Origin: Hirsutella rhossiliensis
Lineage: Eukaryota > Ascomycota > Sordariomycetes > Hypocreales > Ophiocordycipitaceae
DNA: 64,000 nt
Direction: 5' to 3'
Assembly (NCBI RefSeq): GCF_020360975.1
Contig: NW_025408671.1
Span: forward strand, 806,001 to 870,000
Position numbers and translations under genes: made by a program. Shown one piece after another: positions 21,898-33,389 of this stretch (its first letter is position 1; every line of letters starts with the position of its first letter). Below the pieces are notes generated by a model, which was not told the DNA's origin, did not search any database, and worked only from the letters and a program-made list of their open reading frames with translations.

Positions 21898-22893
21898 GGT
21901 GGTAAAGTACGTTAATTGTTACGTTATTTTGCTAGGCAAAAGTAGAGTGCATACTCTAGCAGGTGATGCTAGAAGTGACTGTTATATTTAACTGTTTTTG
22001 ACACGTGACAATAAATCACTAGTAAAGTAAAGGATCCCTGATAGCGTTGCGTTCTTATTGGCTAAGAGCCCTGTCTGCGACCTAGGTGCGGCGTTCGCAT
22101 GCTTAAAGAGATCTAAAGAAGCCCTATATTCGGTGTTATTATTTTATCGTAGGATAGTATGGTTCTAAGCAAGTCTAGCTAATCTAACGTAAGAGACTAT
22201 CCGCAGCACTGTAACTCTTGGTAGTATAAGCGGGGATAGGCTTTGGCCGTGATTAAAGCTACACCGCCTACCACTTTAGCTTACCCGAGCCCCCTCTCAG
22301 GATCCATAAAGTTTCGCCAATCAAGGTGTCGTAATTGGGTGGCACCGTACCCCTCTTGCCCCACCTTACGGTGGCGAGGAAAAACCACGTCACCCGTTTT
22401 GCCTCCGCCCAGCTCACATCGACGCTTTCTCTCCTATTCGGAACTTGGGAAAACGAGACAAGCGATAGGCCCGTCTTTGTTACGGTTTTACTTCGTTGTC
22501 TGCATCTCCAATCATCAAGAACTCTTCTCATTTATAGAGAATCAATTCTTCGGTTGGTGGTCACACTTCGCATGAGAGATAGTATCGCATAAGAACAGAA
22601 CCTTACACCTACTTTAGGCCAACTTTATTACCTGCATCTATGATTCACGACCAGTTTATAGTCGAACTATATGCGCAGTTGGCCTAGTTTTCGAGGAAGC
22701 GGATGCTAAAGAAGTTAGCTCGCACGTTTCATTTCTCTCGTCGCCCGATCGTTTATACTTCCTAGTAGTCAAGCTCGACAAACCCGTCGAACCCTCTTCT
22801 ACGTCACGTCCTCGCCCGAATCGCTGGATGCTTGCATGAGCCGCTAAACTTCCCTTCGCTTAAGAGGACCCCGTGCTCCCGGTCCCGTCTGTC
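21898..22893. other. Intergenic, no gene recognised
   Basis: Near-normal CpA/TpG. Overlapping short open frames at 22,240-22,590 on both strands show no likeness. Probably the promoter side of the F-box-like gene. Confidence 0.4.
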
Positions 22894-23615
22894 ATGGATA
22901 CTTCTGAGAAAGAGACGACCTATACGTCATATACATTGCCTATTAAAGGTTTTTTTAGCCTACCTTGCACGGCCCGCCAAGCCATCTACCGAAGAGTGCT
23001 CGTTGTGGCGCACCCGCTATATATTTTCCGGGAGACAGGTTCTCGCCGTGTTGAAGTATTTGCGCCAGATAGGCCGGCTCGTTGGCTTGCTCTGCTATAC
23101 ACTAATAGGCGAATGCGCGATGAGGCTCGTGCAGTGCTATACGGTTCGAACAAATTTAACTTTATAGACACAACACAGCACTAGGCCGACCTCTTACAAT
23201 CTTTCTTCAACTGCATTAGATCTATAAATGCAGGCCATCTCTCTTATATCTACATTAACTTCCTAGTGGCCGAGCATAGGGAGCGTCAACCAGGGAGACT
23301 TATGCTTAGAGAGGATAACTTGCGTAGTCTGGGACTTCTCTAGACGATCTGTATTAACCTGAAAACGCTAGAAACCCTCGTGCCAAGTCAGACCCTAACG
23401 TATTTCGTTAAGGAGAGCCAGGACTCGCCTAACTCAATATTCGTTCGGGAGACTTTCTCGTAGATCGACGCGCAACTGAAAGTTATTCCTTTACTAAGAA
23501 ACATCATCGTCTAATTCTACGGCGAACTTCCAAATCTGGAGATAACGAAGTCGATACAACAGCTCGGATAGGTAATACTGCCTGTTTAGTAGAGGATAAT
23601 GGAAAAGGCGGACAC

Positions 23616-23799
23616 TGTGAGGCGCATACACAACTAAACAGAGAGTGAAGAACGGGGGTTAATTATTTAATTTATTAATCTCTAAAGAGTTCCTCTAGTG
23701 GGCTATGGGTATCCCTGCGTCCTTATATACCTCTGGCCGCGCGTCGTGATCCCTACTTCGGTTTTAGATCGTATAACCTATAGCTTTAAGCGCGTGATA
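23616..23799 (-). repeat. 3' LTR of gypsy 2
   Basis: Matches 29381-29564 throughout. The outer end keeps TG while the inner CA reads TA. Confidence 0.9.
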
Positions 23800-25233
23800 G
23801 GTTGCCCTACCTCCCGAGGAGTTCGTCCCGAACTCCTAGGACCTTAGACCCGTAGATTGATCGTAGTCCGTTAGGAACGCCTTGTCTACGAAGTTACGAC
23901 GAGATACCTAGGAGTTCTCTTCTTCTCTATAACCCTTCTATTTTATAAGGTATCGTCGATGACTTTTTAGCCTACGATAATCGAGAATTTATTCTACGTC
24001 GTATATAGTCTCCGCTATAAATAGGTAGTCCTTAGGCTTAACTGGCTATTTATCTCGACTCCGGTAAGGCTCTAAGCTACTAATAGGCAAGATATAGTGG
24101 ATTTTGACTGCTAACGGTAGGCGGAGACGATAGGCTAGTTTATGCCCCCTAATAGCCTATTTAATCTAGTAAGGACCGACGTACTTCTCGGTTAACTTCT
24201 TAGTCGGGCGCTATAGCGGAAGGTTTTTAGTAGAGATAAGGACCTAGTTACCCTCTTTAAAGGACATCGACTCTCGATCCTTATTATAGTATCGCGCCTA
24301 TCGCTCTTAGGCCTTTATAATAAGGAGCGCCGTGCGTGCGTAAAGTTCTCTAAGACCCCGGACTCGGTCTATCGCCTAGGTGCTAAAGCTTTTAAGTTAT
24401 CCCTTAATATACCCCTTAGACCGTGGCTAATAGCCTATTAAAACCTCGGCTAGAGCTCCTTTTACCGTGTTATAGTATAAGGTATTATATATAAACTCCG
24501 CTAATAGTAACTTATCTATCTAATCTAACTGCTCTTTATTATAGAAAGTCCGTAAGTACTATTCGATCGTTTAGTTAACCCGCTTAGTTTAACTATTAGT
24601 TTAAGGATAAAAAGACGTGCTAAGGCGTCGCTTATAATAAAGTAAATAGTAAAACGTGGCCTAGAAGTGCCCTATAAATAGGCTCCCTCGATCGCTAATA
24701 ATACTATTAGGCATTCTATAATGCTTAAAGATTTCCCTTAGGAATACATCTGCCAAGCTATTACTAGATATACGCGACGATACCGGAATATACCGTACGT
24801 AGCGGGTTAGGCGGTCGACCACGACTAGGATACCGGAGTAAATCTTCTTCTTATATCGGACCGGCGGGAGGTCCGTGATAAAGTCTATCGAAATCTCTTG
24901 CCACGGACGGCTTGGCGCTAGTAGTGGCGCTAGCAGCCCGTACGGCTTATAATACCTCGGCTTTGCGAGCTAATATTCGCGGTAGGTAGAGATATAACAA
25001 CGTACGTCTCGACGTAATCTAGGCTAGTAGTACTATACCTAGATCCGCTTATAAGTCTTAGTTCCGCCTTAATAGCCGGCAACCTTATCGTCGTGAAATA
25101 ATACTAGGATCTCGTTTCTTAAACCTAGAGGCACGAAGATCTTCTTATAGTAACATAATAGCCCCTTATTATTAGTGCTCTAGACTTCTAACGATAGCCT
25201 ACCGGCGGTAACGCTACTAGGGATAGTAATAAG

Positions 25234-25500
25234 TGTGAGAGCGCTACTAGGAGGTACGGGCTAACAAAGCACTTAGGTACGTAGTACTAATATGTCGGTA
25301 GGGTATCGGCAGGGAATCGTGCCTACCCCGCTCGCATGTTATAGACCACTCGCTACTCCGACTAAAGAGGAGAAATCCCTCTTCTCGCAAGCTTTAGTCT
25401 TACGACGAGGAGAACACAATATACACAGCGCAGTACCTCCAGCTATCTCTACTACCTAACTAATCGTACCGTGATACGTGTTCCCTTATAATAAGCTGCT
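25234..25500 (-). repeat. Solo LTR of the gypsy 3 family inside gypsy 2
   Basis: 267 bp, the reverse complement of the 257-bp LTRs at 36898-37154 and 44448-44704. It is flanked by perfect ATAAG duplications (25229-25233, 25501-25505). It keeps the TG end (TGTGAGAGCGC) and many CpA words that read TpA in the other copies, so it is less RIPed than its surroundings. No internal region is present, as after LTR-LTR recombination. Confidence 0.9.
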
Positions 25501-25669
25501 TCTATTAGGCAACAAAGGCGTCCCCTTGCTATGCCGCTAGCAGGGCCTCTTATAGTGACTCTTATAACGTTAATGCCGTTATAGCGGTGCCCTCCTCCTA
25601 AGACGTCGTCCTCGACGTCCTTAAGACTCGTGCAATACGCCTAAGACGGTCGAGCTTAGCTCTTCTATT

Positions 25670-26022
25670 AGCGATAGGGATAGCTAGGGGCGACCTAGTC
25701 TAATTACGTAATTCGATAGCCTATCTAGAGTGCATACGGTCCCTACCCGTAGACTTATAGGGAAACAGCCGATTAATCTTTTCGAGGGCGACGGGGATAG
25801 CCGGTCGCGAACTAGACTACTCGCTAAATCCGATAGCCTATCTTAAATATACACGGTCCCCTTCCGCGGGTTTACAGGGAAACAGCCGGTCAATATATAT
25901 ATAGGCGATAAGGACAGCCGGTCGCGAACTAGACTAATCGCTAATACTAGTAGCCTATCTTAAACACGCACGGTCCCCTTCCGTAGGTTTATAGGGAAAT
26001 AGCTAGGCAAACTTTTTAAGGA
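25670..26022. repeat. Three tandem units of about 117 bp inside gypsy 2
   Basis: Three successive copies share GGATAGC(C/T)GGTCGCGA, CGATAGCCTATCT and CACGGTCCCCTTCCG..GG(T)TTA(C/T)AGGGAAA. They start near 25671, 25788 and 25906. Copy 1 is the most divergent. They are in the spacer between RNase H and integrase. Confidence 0.75.
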
Positions 26023-29000
26023 ATAACGGAACGCACGGATCTCGTAGCCTAGCTATTCTTATTACCTTCTTATAGTCCGGCTATCTTAATAATCTATCTA
26101 TAGGATTCTTTAAGCCCGGTTAGTAGACGATTTTAAAGTTAAAGCTATATAACTAGTCTAGTATATTTATCTATCGATTAGTTAGCTTAGCTTTAGATAT
26201 AAAGTACTTATAGTTTAGGTGGTCCGTTAAAACGGTAATCTTCTGCTCCGTATACGTAAGGTAGTGGCGCTAATAGCGGAAAGCTTTTATAATAGCTAGC
26301 AGTTCGTAGTCCGGGATTGCGTATCTTATCTCTACGTCTTAAAGCTTCCGCGAAAGGAACGCTATAGGGTGCTATCGATCGGCGTATAGTTAAGAGATTA
26401 TTGCTCCGATAGCGAACTAGGACGCATCTATTTCGATTTATATTATCTTAGAAGGATCGAAGTATCTAAGAATAGGCCTATATATAAAGGCCGTCTTAAG
26501 ATCCTTAAAAGCCCTTATTGCTTTTAGATCTAGCTTAAAAGGCTTCGATGCCCCCTTACGGAGACGATCTATAAGCGGAGACACGATCTTACTATAGTTC
26601 TTAATAAAGCGGCGGTAGAACCTAGTAAACCCTAAGAAAACCTATATATCTTTTATAGAACGGGGTGCTAGCTATTCTATAATAGTATAGACCCGTTCCT
26701 CTTCTATATAGGTTCCTTCCTTATTAACTATAAACCCTAGGAAGGAGACTTTCTTTACTAAGAATTCGTATTTACTTAGATTAGCGTAAAGTCCGGCTTT
26801 TCGTAACCTTTATAGGACGTCCTTAATATAGCTTTTATACTATTCCAGGTCTTTACTAAAGATAAGGATATCGTCTAGATAGATAATATAGATAATATTA
26901 ACTAGGCCTTCTAGTATATTATTAATATATTGCTAGAATAAGGCGGGAGCGTTAACTAGCCTAAATAGTATCACCTAGTATTCGTAATAGCTATAGTAGC
27001 ACCTAAATACTGTTTTCTACTCGTCCCCTTCGCGAATCTAGAGTCGGTGATATACGTCCTTTAGGTCGAGCTTAGTAAAGACTTTAGCTCTACCTAGTCG
27101 GTCTAAGATCCCCGAGATTAATAGTAAAGCCGCTCGGTTCTTCTTAGTTACCTTATTTAACCTATAGTAGTCGATATATAACTATAGTTTCCCTCCCTTT
27201 TTAGGAACGAAGAGAATCGGAGAGCCTATAGGACTAATTAATCGTCGAATCTATCCTTTCGCCTAGGCTAAAGCGATATATTCGCGTAATACCGCGAGCT
27301 TATATTCTAATAGATTATAGATAGGTCCTAGAGGGGGTATTTGCCTATCCTTAAGGTCGATTAGATAGGAACGCCCTAAAAGAGGGGGTAACCTAGCAGC
27401 CTCTTCCTCTAAGAAAACGTCTGCCTAATCTCGGTATACTAAGGGAACTTCTAATAGGGCTACGTCTTCTAAAGGAGCTACCGCTTTATTATTATTCTCG
27501 TAGGTAAGGGGTATACTAAAGTAAGATTTCGCGAGACGCTTAATCTATTTCGCGCCGCGAACGAACGATGTCCTTTGCGGGGGCGTAGCGAAAGCCTAGG
27601 TAAGGTAATCTGCCCTCTCTAGTAATAGACTAATATGTTTTAGCTAGGGTTTGCCTAGCTAAAGTCCTTCCTTATTAGCTATAGATAAGACGAAGTAGAA
27701 GACCCAAAGAATTTTCTTAGTTCCCTAGCTATCCCTTACCTTAAGTAAGACGTAGATAGTTCCTTTTATATTAATCCGGCTATAGTCTACTATTTCGGGT
27801 TGCTCTATCGTTAGTTCTACTCGCTACTAATTACGTTAAGTAAGCAGCCTTAGAGAGATTAGGTTATAGTAGCTGCCTTAATTAAGCAAAGCTAAATATA
27901 TCTTAGACTACCGGCTATCCTATCGTAACTAGTAGGGTATCTAGTTCTTACCGCTCTAAGATAGGAGCCGGTATAGTTCCTAATCCTTATCCTCCGGTTC
28001 TTATTAGACCCTATATATCCTATTAGGACCCGTAGCCGGGTCGGAGTAATAGGCCGTAGTATGTCTACCGTTACCGTATCGTTTATAATTAGGCTCGGTG
28101 CACTTTAGTCGTATATAACCGGGCTTCCTATATTTAAAATAGGCGCCGGGCTTCTCCTTCCTTATTAATATATCCTCTTTACTATTCGTTTCTATCGACC
28201 TTAGATTACCGGCGCTATAGTAGGGTTAGTAACCCTTATTATAGAAATCGTCGTTATACTTATAGCCCTTTTCTACTAAGTCGGTCTACGATTTAAGGTA
28301 GTTTTAGGATTAAAAGAGATCCTTAATATCTTTATTATAGTAAAAGAGAAATATCTTAATACGTAGCTAGTCGGGAATAGTTTAAGGGAACTCGCTTTTA
28401 ATCGCACGATATTACTAAAAGAAGTCCTAGAATAACTAGCCGGGCTTTTACTTAAGCTTAGTTAGGCTAGTATATATATTCTAGGTATAACCTCGGGGAT
28501 TATTAATATTACTCTAAAGCTAGTCCTCTATATCTCCCTACGTTATATTTTCTTTACTTCTATTAAATTTAAGTTATAGATTATCTAGGAAATCCCTTCT
28601 TAATATCTAGCTAAGATAGCCCGCCGCTAGCCTAATTCTCCTTTACTTATCTTAGTAGTAGCGGGGGTGCTCCCGAAATACCTACTAAAGGGTTCCGATA
28701 AAGGTAGAAAGCTCGGCTGCCGAAGTGCCTTAGAACTACTAAATCTATACCTAGTTTTTGTTCTTAGGCTCGTAAATAGGAGAGCGTTCCTAAATCCTTT
28801 GCCGCGGTAGTAGGCTATACTCTAGCGACCTAGACCGTCGTCGTAAGCCACGTTTACCCGATTTTTCTAAGAGGGCGCTTAGGAGCTGCTATATTTACTC
28901 CCCTTACCGCCGCGAATAGTCGATCTGCTAATCTAGCTATTGCCGGATCTCTCTTAGTTCGGTTTGCGTTTCCTAAGCTCTATTAAAGGCCACGTTAGAG

Positions 29001-29380
29001 GTAGTGGGTTTAGCCTATTGCCCTATATTCTTACCCCGCTAGAGCCTACTATACGACTCTTTTCTTTTCTTCGCAGCTCTAGCCGCTGCGAGCTAATCTA
29101 GCCGTTTTTATATTATAATTTTTCTTCTACTCGTCGTCGGCGACGGTCTTAGTTTAGCCTCGCCGCTATCTAATAGAGATTCCGTTATATCTAATTCCTC
29201 TATAGGGGGAACCTACGCCGAAGATAGGAATACTATCTATAATATAGATTCCGCTACCTAAGATTAGTGTATATAGCGCTCTACTACTCTAGCCAGTTCT
29301 AGAGGAAGCTATGTTAAGTCTATAATTTAAGCCAGTCCCGTTCAACGGTCTCTATGCCCTAAAGGGGAGAGAGATTAAAC

Positions 29381-29564
29381 TATAAGGCGCATATATAACT
29401 AAACAGAGAGTAAAGAACGGGGGTTAATTATTTAATTTATTGATCTCTAAAGAGTTCCTCTAGTGGGCTATAGGTATCCCTGCGTCCTTATATACCTCTG
29501 GCCGCGCGTCGTGATCCCCACTTCGGTTTCAGATCGTACAACCCATAGCTTTAAGCGCGTGACA
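29381..29564 (-). repeat. 5' LTR of gypsy 2
   Basis: Same length as the left copy. The right end keeps CA and the left end reads TA. Differences between copies are nearly all C/T or G/A. Confidence 0.9.
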
Positions 29565-29940
29565 AAGACGAACCCTGAGAATCGCGAAATATCAGCATCT
29601 ACCGAAGAAGACACGCTGCCTGAAGGATTAGACGCAGTTGAAGCAGCGCCGGTAACGAACCAAGAAACAAGGCCGGAAATGAATACAAGTGTGCCAGTTA
29701 CTCAAGCAGCACAAGTCATAGGTAGACAACACGGAGTCCGAGGAAGGATCGAAATAACAAGATGATAGGTTCTCTGGCTAGACGCATCTTCTAACTCACG
29801 ACGACAGACGTTCAAAAAATTCTGACGACTAGTAACCTAGTGGGACGTCCATGGCTAACAGATCCATACAACTCAACTTTGCCCTTTATCACCTTTTAGA
29901 TCACCCAAGAACTAGCACGCCTCCTCGGCATGCAACTTCC

Positions 29941-30290
29941 TCATAAAGACTTCTGAACATCGGTCTCCGGTGCGGACTTCTGACCACCATGCTCTAAGAT
30001 GTATCGCACGTTCAGAGATCCTATCGAATAATAATGCCATCCACAACTCCATAGAACGATGACAAAGACGTTAGAGTCGTCTATGTTAACGTCATGGACA
30101 AATTTGCCAGTTCCTGTTCTTTCGTATATTTTCAGTCGGCCACCTCTTCTAGATATGTCCACTACGAGGGCAATTGTATTTTTCGGGGGTGTTATCATGC
30201 TTAGTGGTTCTATCGTCGGCGAAATAGTCGGACTTATGGAGCATTTATCGCATTGTATCTATAGACTGTTAGACTCGGTGTTAAAACAAT
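29941..30290 (-). pseudogene. Small unrecognised gene with two CxxC pairs
   Basis: The minus-strand frame open at 30198-29941 (PPKNTIALVVDISRRGGRL, YERTGTGKFVHDVNIDDSN, FVIVLWSCGWHYYSIGSL) extends upstream, in frame past one TAG, to a segment RKRKVCSYCFNTE and IQCDKCSIS. The CxxC..CxxC spacing suggests a small zinc-binding site. RIP is slight. It ends at TGA (29943-29941). I do not recognise the family. Upstream, ATG..MTIKCLKSAIDKEILDRC lies in another frame near 30360 and may be the original start. Confidence 0.4.
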
Positions 30291-30369
30291 AGGAGCAAAC
30301 TTTCCTCTTCCTTGCAACGATCGAGAATTTCTTTATCTATTGCGGACTTTAGACACTTAATCGTCATCG

Positions 30370-31435
30370 TATGTTAATCGGATATAGCCGGATTTTCCTC
30401 CGTTCTAGATAAGGTAGGACCCCAGACTTTCGAGAGTGCGCCACCCCTAGCCAGGCGTTTGGCCGAACAAGCGAGACGCGTGTAGTTCGACTATTGGGCC
30501 TCGCATTCGACGTGTGACCGAGCTCTTGGCGCAAAGACATGCCACTAGCCGGCTGACTCTAGTAAGCCGCGAGGAAGGAAGACTTTGAATAATTGAGAGA
30601 TGAGATGTGGCACTAGCAGCCGGTACGCCTCTAAATCAGGAGGTGTTAAGTTTTAGCGCTGCAGAAATATAATAAATAGGGTTGCCGACGTGACTTCGGA
30701 GATGTATGTGATCCACGAAGCGGTTGTTCTAATTGTTCGAAGACTGAAGACCTTGGTGGTTAGGCATGAACACAGGAGTGGGTAGGGAAAGGATGCGAGA
30801 AAAATGGAATTGCCTAACTTTTCCCACTCCGATTTAAGCTGCGGGATTCGGGAGGATTCGGTAATGATTTCCCCTCCTTACCTTTACGTCACGTGCACTC
30901 GGTGTCTTAGCAGATGCAGCCACATCGACATAAAAACGCGCCACGAAGCGGGTTCACGTCATGCCCGGGAAGGACAAGCCCAGCCGCCATAATAAATTAG
31001 TGGCCACTGATAGTAGAGCGCCTAGAGGTAAGCTTGCTGCGTTCTTGTTTTCATTCGCTGGCTCAGCGATTCCGACTTTCCCCGACCCTCTCTATAGGCT
31101 ACGCTATAGCTCGTTATCGAAGGGAGGGGCTCCGCCGCAGTGACCGTCGGCTTCTATTTCGGATCTTCGACCTCGGTCGTGTAGTTCGTCACTCTTAGAC
31201 TATGGGCCGAGAGCACAGTGGAGGCATATAGGAGAGTCATGGATGAAAGTGATGATGCGTGCCCTCTATCTAGCTGTGGGATTGGTGCCGTAATTATAGG
31301 TAGAGGAACCTCGGGATACCGACACTAACGAATTATCTCACCTATCCCTTAGCCCACAGAGGTTGTCTTAAGTTTATATACATGTGGGCACCGACAACGC
31401 CCTTTGGCGCCTTCTGGTGCCCTCTATGGGCTATG
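30370..31435. other. Intergenic, un-RIPed, no gene supported
   Basis: Balanced composition. Short open frames at 30804-31143 lack likeness and overlap one another. No RNA gene or repeat was noticed. Confidence 0.4.
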
Positions 31436-31439
31436 GTCT

Positions 31440-31598
31440 TCTGCTGCGTCGCTATGAAGAAAATATCCCTGGTTGTGCCGCAAGCATAACTCAGTGCAAG
31501 CGCCCTTGGTCGCCGACTACCCCTTGCCATTCGGCCTGGCCCTCCACGTAATCCCACCCGCTATCGAGGAAGGCAAGAATATCCTCGATCTCCGCCGC
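31440..31598 (-). pseudogene. Gene fragment cut by an LTR
   Basis: The minus-strand frame from the LTR border at 31598 reads IAAEIEDILAFLDSGWDYVE and GQAEWQGVVGDQGRLH to a TGA. Acidic, with conserved-looking aromatic residues. It begins exactly where the LTR starts, so the 5' part of the gene is missing. Not recognised. Confidence 0.3.
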
Positions 31599-31702
31599 TA
31601 TAAGGCGCACACACATAACTAAACAGAGAGTGAAGAACGGGGGCCAATAATTTAATTCGTTGATCTCTAACGAGCTCCTTTAAGGGTTATGCTACCCTAC
31701 TT
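31599..31702 (-). repeat. Truncated LTR of the gypsy 2 family
   Basis: Starts TATAAGGCGCACACAC and follows the gypsy 2 LTR for about 100 bases (AACTAAACAGAGAGTGAAG, AACGGGGG, TTGATCTCTAA). It stops where the hAT end begins at 31703. The rest of the LTR is not found at the far side of the hAT. Confidence 0.8.
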
Positions 31703-33099
31703 TAGGGTTGCAAATAAATAAATCGTTTCTAAATATATTCAAATTAAATCGACATTTATCTAAATCAAATCAAATTAAATCCGTTATAAAAATATTTAGA
31801 TTAAATTAAATTTAAGTGGCCGATTTATTTAGATATTTAGCTATTTAAATAGAAATTATATAGTAGGTAGCAACCTAGTAAATATGTCGGCTCGCGTGTC
31901 ACCTACTTTGCTTTTTCTGCGGCGCGTTTTCCGCGCAATGTTTTTTTTTCTACGCGCGTTATAGGCGCTTATTCATAGTCAATATAATTCTATAGATCCG
32001 CCGCATTGCTTTCTTTTACCTTTACCCTACGGATATCTACGACGAACCTTAGCGCGCTCCGACTATACCTATATATTAAAATGCTAAAGAGGATTCCACG
32101 TATCTAACCTATATCTATAGCATTAGTATAGGCGTCTTAGATAAAACCTCCGACCTTAACTCGTCCGATACCGGAAGAGAGGCATCGAACGACCTATAGT
32201 TCTCGGTCGACTATACCGGTTATAAAGGCATCGATTAGAATCGCCTCTCTGGCTTTTCTATTAGCAAGCGTCGGAAGAGGCCGCGCATAGGATAGGTATA
32301 GGAGCACGGGTTCGATATTAAATAGGATAGCTCTGGCCGCCGATTCTGGCTATATAGGGCGTGCCACCGAAAGAAGAGCAACTCTACGCATATATACGAT
32401 TCTACGTCAATAAGCCAAGCAAACGGTTATATAGAAAATATTCACCGCATTAACAGAGACGGCCCGATCTTATTATAAAGGAAGAGACAGCGCACTTTAT
32501 TCGACATAGTCGACCTTAACTGTTACTAGCCGAAAGACTAGGCCTTAATAAACGCGTTCGTGGTATTATTTAAACCGGCTCGTTTTCAGCAACTCCTTAT
32601 TCGGTAGGTGGCCTATAACAATATTCCATTCTATAAGCTCGAAAGTCCGTATTTTCGCGACCTTATAGCGTATATAAACAGCGCTATTATCGAAAGCAGG
32701 AGCCTCCCTACCTATAGCATAGTTCGTGTTATGCGGTCTTTCGATTATTATAAGGGCGTCGTAACGGAGCTACTCGGCCGTTCACTTAGCCGCATTAATA
32801 TTTCTTTCGATGCATAGTCCTCCTAGAAATTCACATCCCTCCTAGGCCTTACTATTTATTTTCTCGATAACGAGGGGAGATTCCGTACGTTTCTTTTAGG
32901 CCTACCGCGTATTAAAGGCCGATATAGCGGTAAAAATCTAGCCGACCGCGTAAGCGAGATAATCCACGAATATAGCATCGAGGGTCGTATCGGGTATTTT
33001 ATCACGGATAACGCAGAGAGCAACGACACTTATCTCGATTATCTAGGTATTAAGCTTGGCTTTAATAAATTATATCGGCGGCTTCGCTATTATAGTTAT

Positions 33100-33389
33100 T
33101 CTTAAGCAGTGGCTTAAGAGCATAGTAGAAGAAATAGGGGCATAGAAAGGTGAATTTAGTAATGCATGTCTTCGTCTATCTATTAGGATAAGGGAGGGGC
33201 TTATATAGGTATAGTAACTATATATAGCTAGCTAAAAGAGGGCAATAGGATGTTCCTATACCTAAGTTAGGCCTATATAGTATCCTTAGGCTAGGGGAGT
33301 TATATTATTTAGGCAGGCTTCCTTATGCATAACTATTAGGTCTACTAAGCATAACTATAGCCTCTTATGCCTACTCTCTCTCCTTAACA
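33100..33389 (-). repeat. 3' LTR of copia 1
   Basis: Pairs with 47070-47359. Preceded by GTTAT. Confidence 0.9.

Larger units (their letters stand above)
23850..29370 (-). pseudogene. gag-pol of gypsy 2
   Basis: Minus strand, read through TAG/TAA. Gag lies at about 28000-29370. RT lies at about 26640-27200: VFTKLDLKDVYHRL, LVNAPALF, and the active site YLDDILIFSK at 26882-26853, with the catalytic YLDD kept. RNase H lies at about 26100-26500 (IEIDASQFAIGAII). Integrase lies at about 24120-25200: an HHCC zinc region (YHDKVAGY), core segments ISIDFITDLP and IISDRGSLFIGHF, and ERVN-like TKRVN. A chromodomain lies at about 23850-24010 (YDVE, ILDYRRLKSHRRYLIK, SRRNFVDKAFLTDYD). The solo LTR and tandem repeat interrupt the spacer between RNase H and integrase. 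Confidence 0.85.
23616..29564 (-). mobile_element. Ty3/gypsy chromovirus, RIP-killed (gypsy 2)
   Basis: A 5,949-bp element with 184-bp LTRs (23616-23799, 29381-29564) starting TGTGAGG/TATAAGG and ending GATA/GACA. Coding is on the minus strand: gag, protease, RT, RNase H, integrase, chromodomain. Expected 5-bp duplications are not identical (GACAC left, AAGAC right). It sits in an F-box-like gene. It carries a 267-bp solo LTR of another family (25234-25500) and a threefold tandem repeat (25670-26022) between RNase H and integrase. A further partial LTR of the same family is at 31599-31702. Confidence 0.9.
22894..29765 (+). pseudogene. F-box-like (2EXR/DUF7730-type) gene split by gypsy 2
   Basis: ATG at 22894 opens MDTSEKE, then FFSLPCTARQAIYRRVLVV, APDRPARWLALLYTNRRMRD and EARAVLYGSNKFNFID, the pattern (leucine-rich start, TNRxMxxEA, LYGxNxF) of a large fungal F-box-like family. 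It continues to about 23610 with a few TAG/TAA codons at Gln/Trp positions. Gypsy element 2 follows directly. Beyond its right LTR, at 29570-29765, an open frame (NPENREISASTEED, AAPVTNQETRPEMN) ends at TGA 29763-29765. Dropping the element plus five bases joins the two frames, so I infer one gene with a disordered tail. Molecular function is unknown. Confidence 0.7.
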
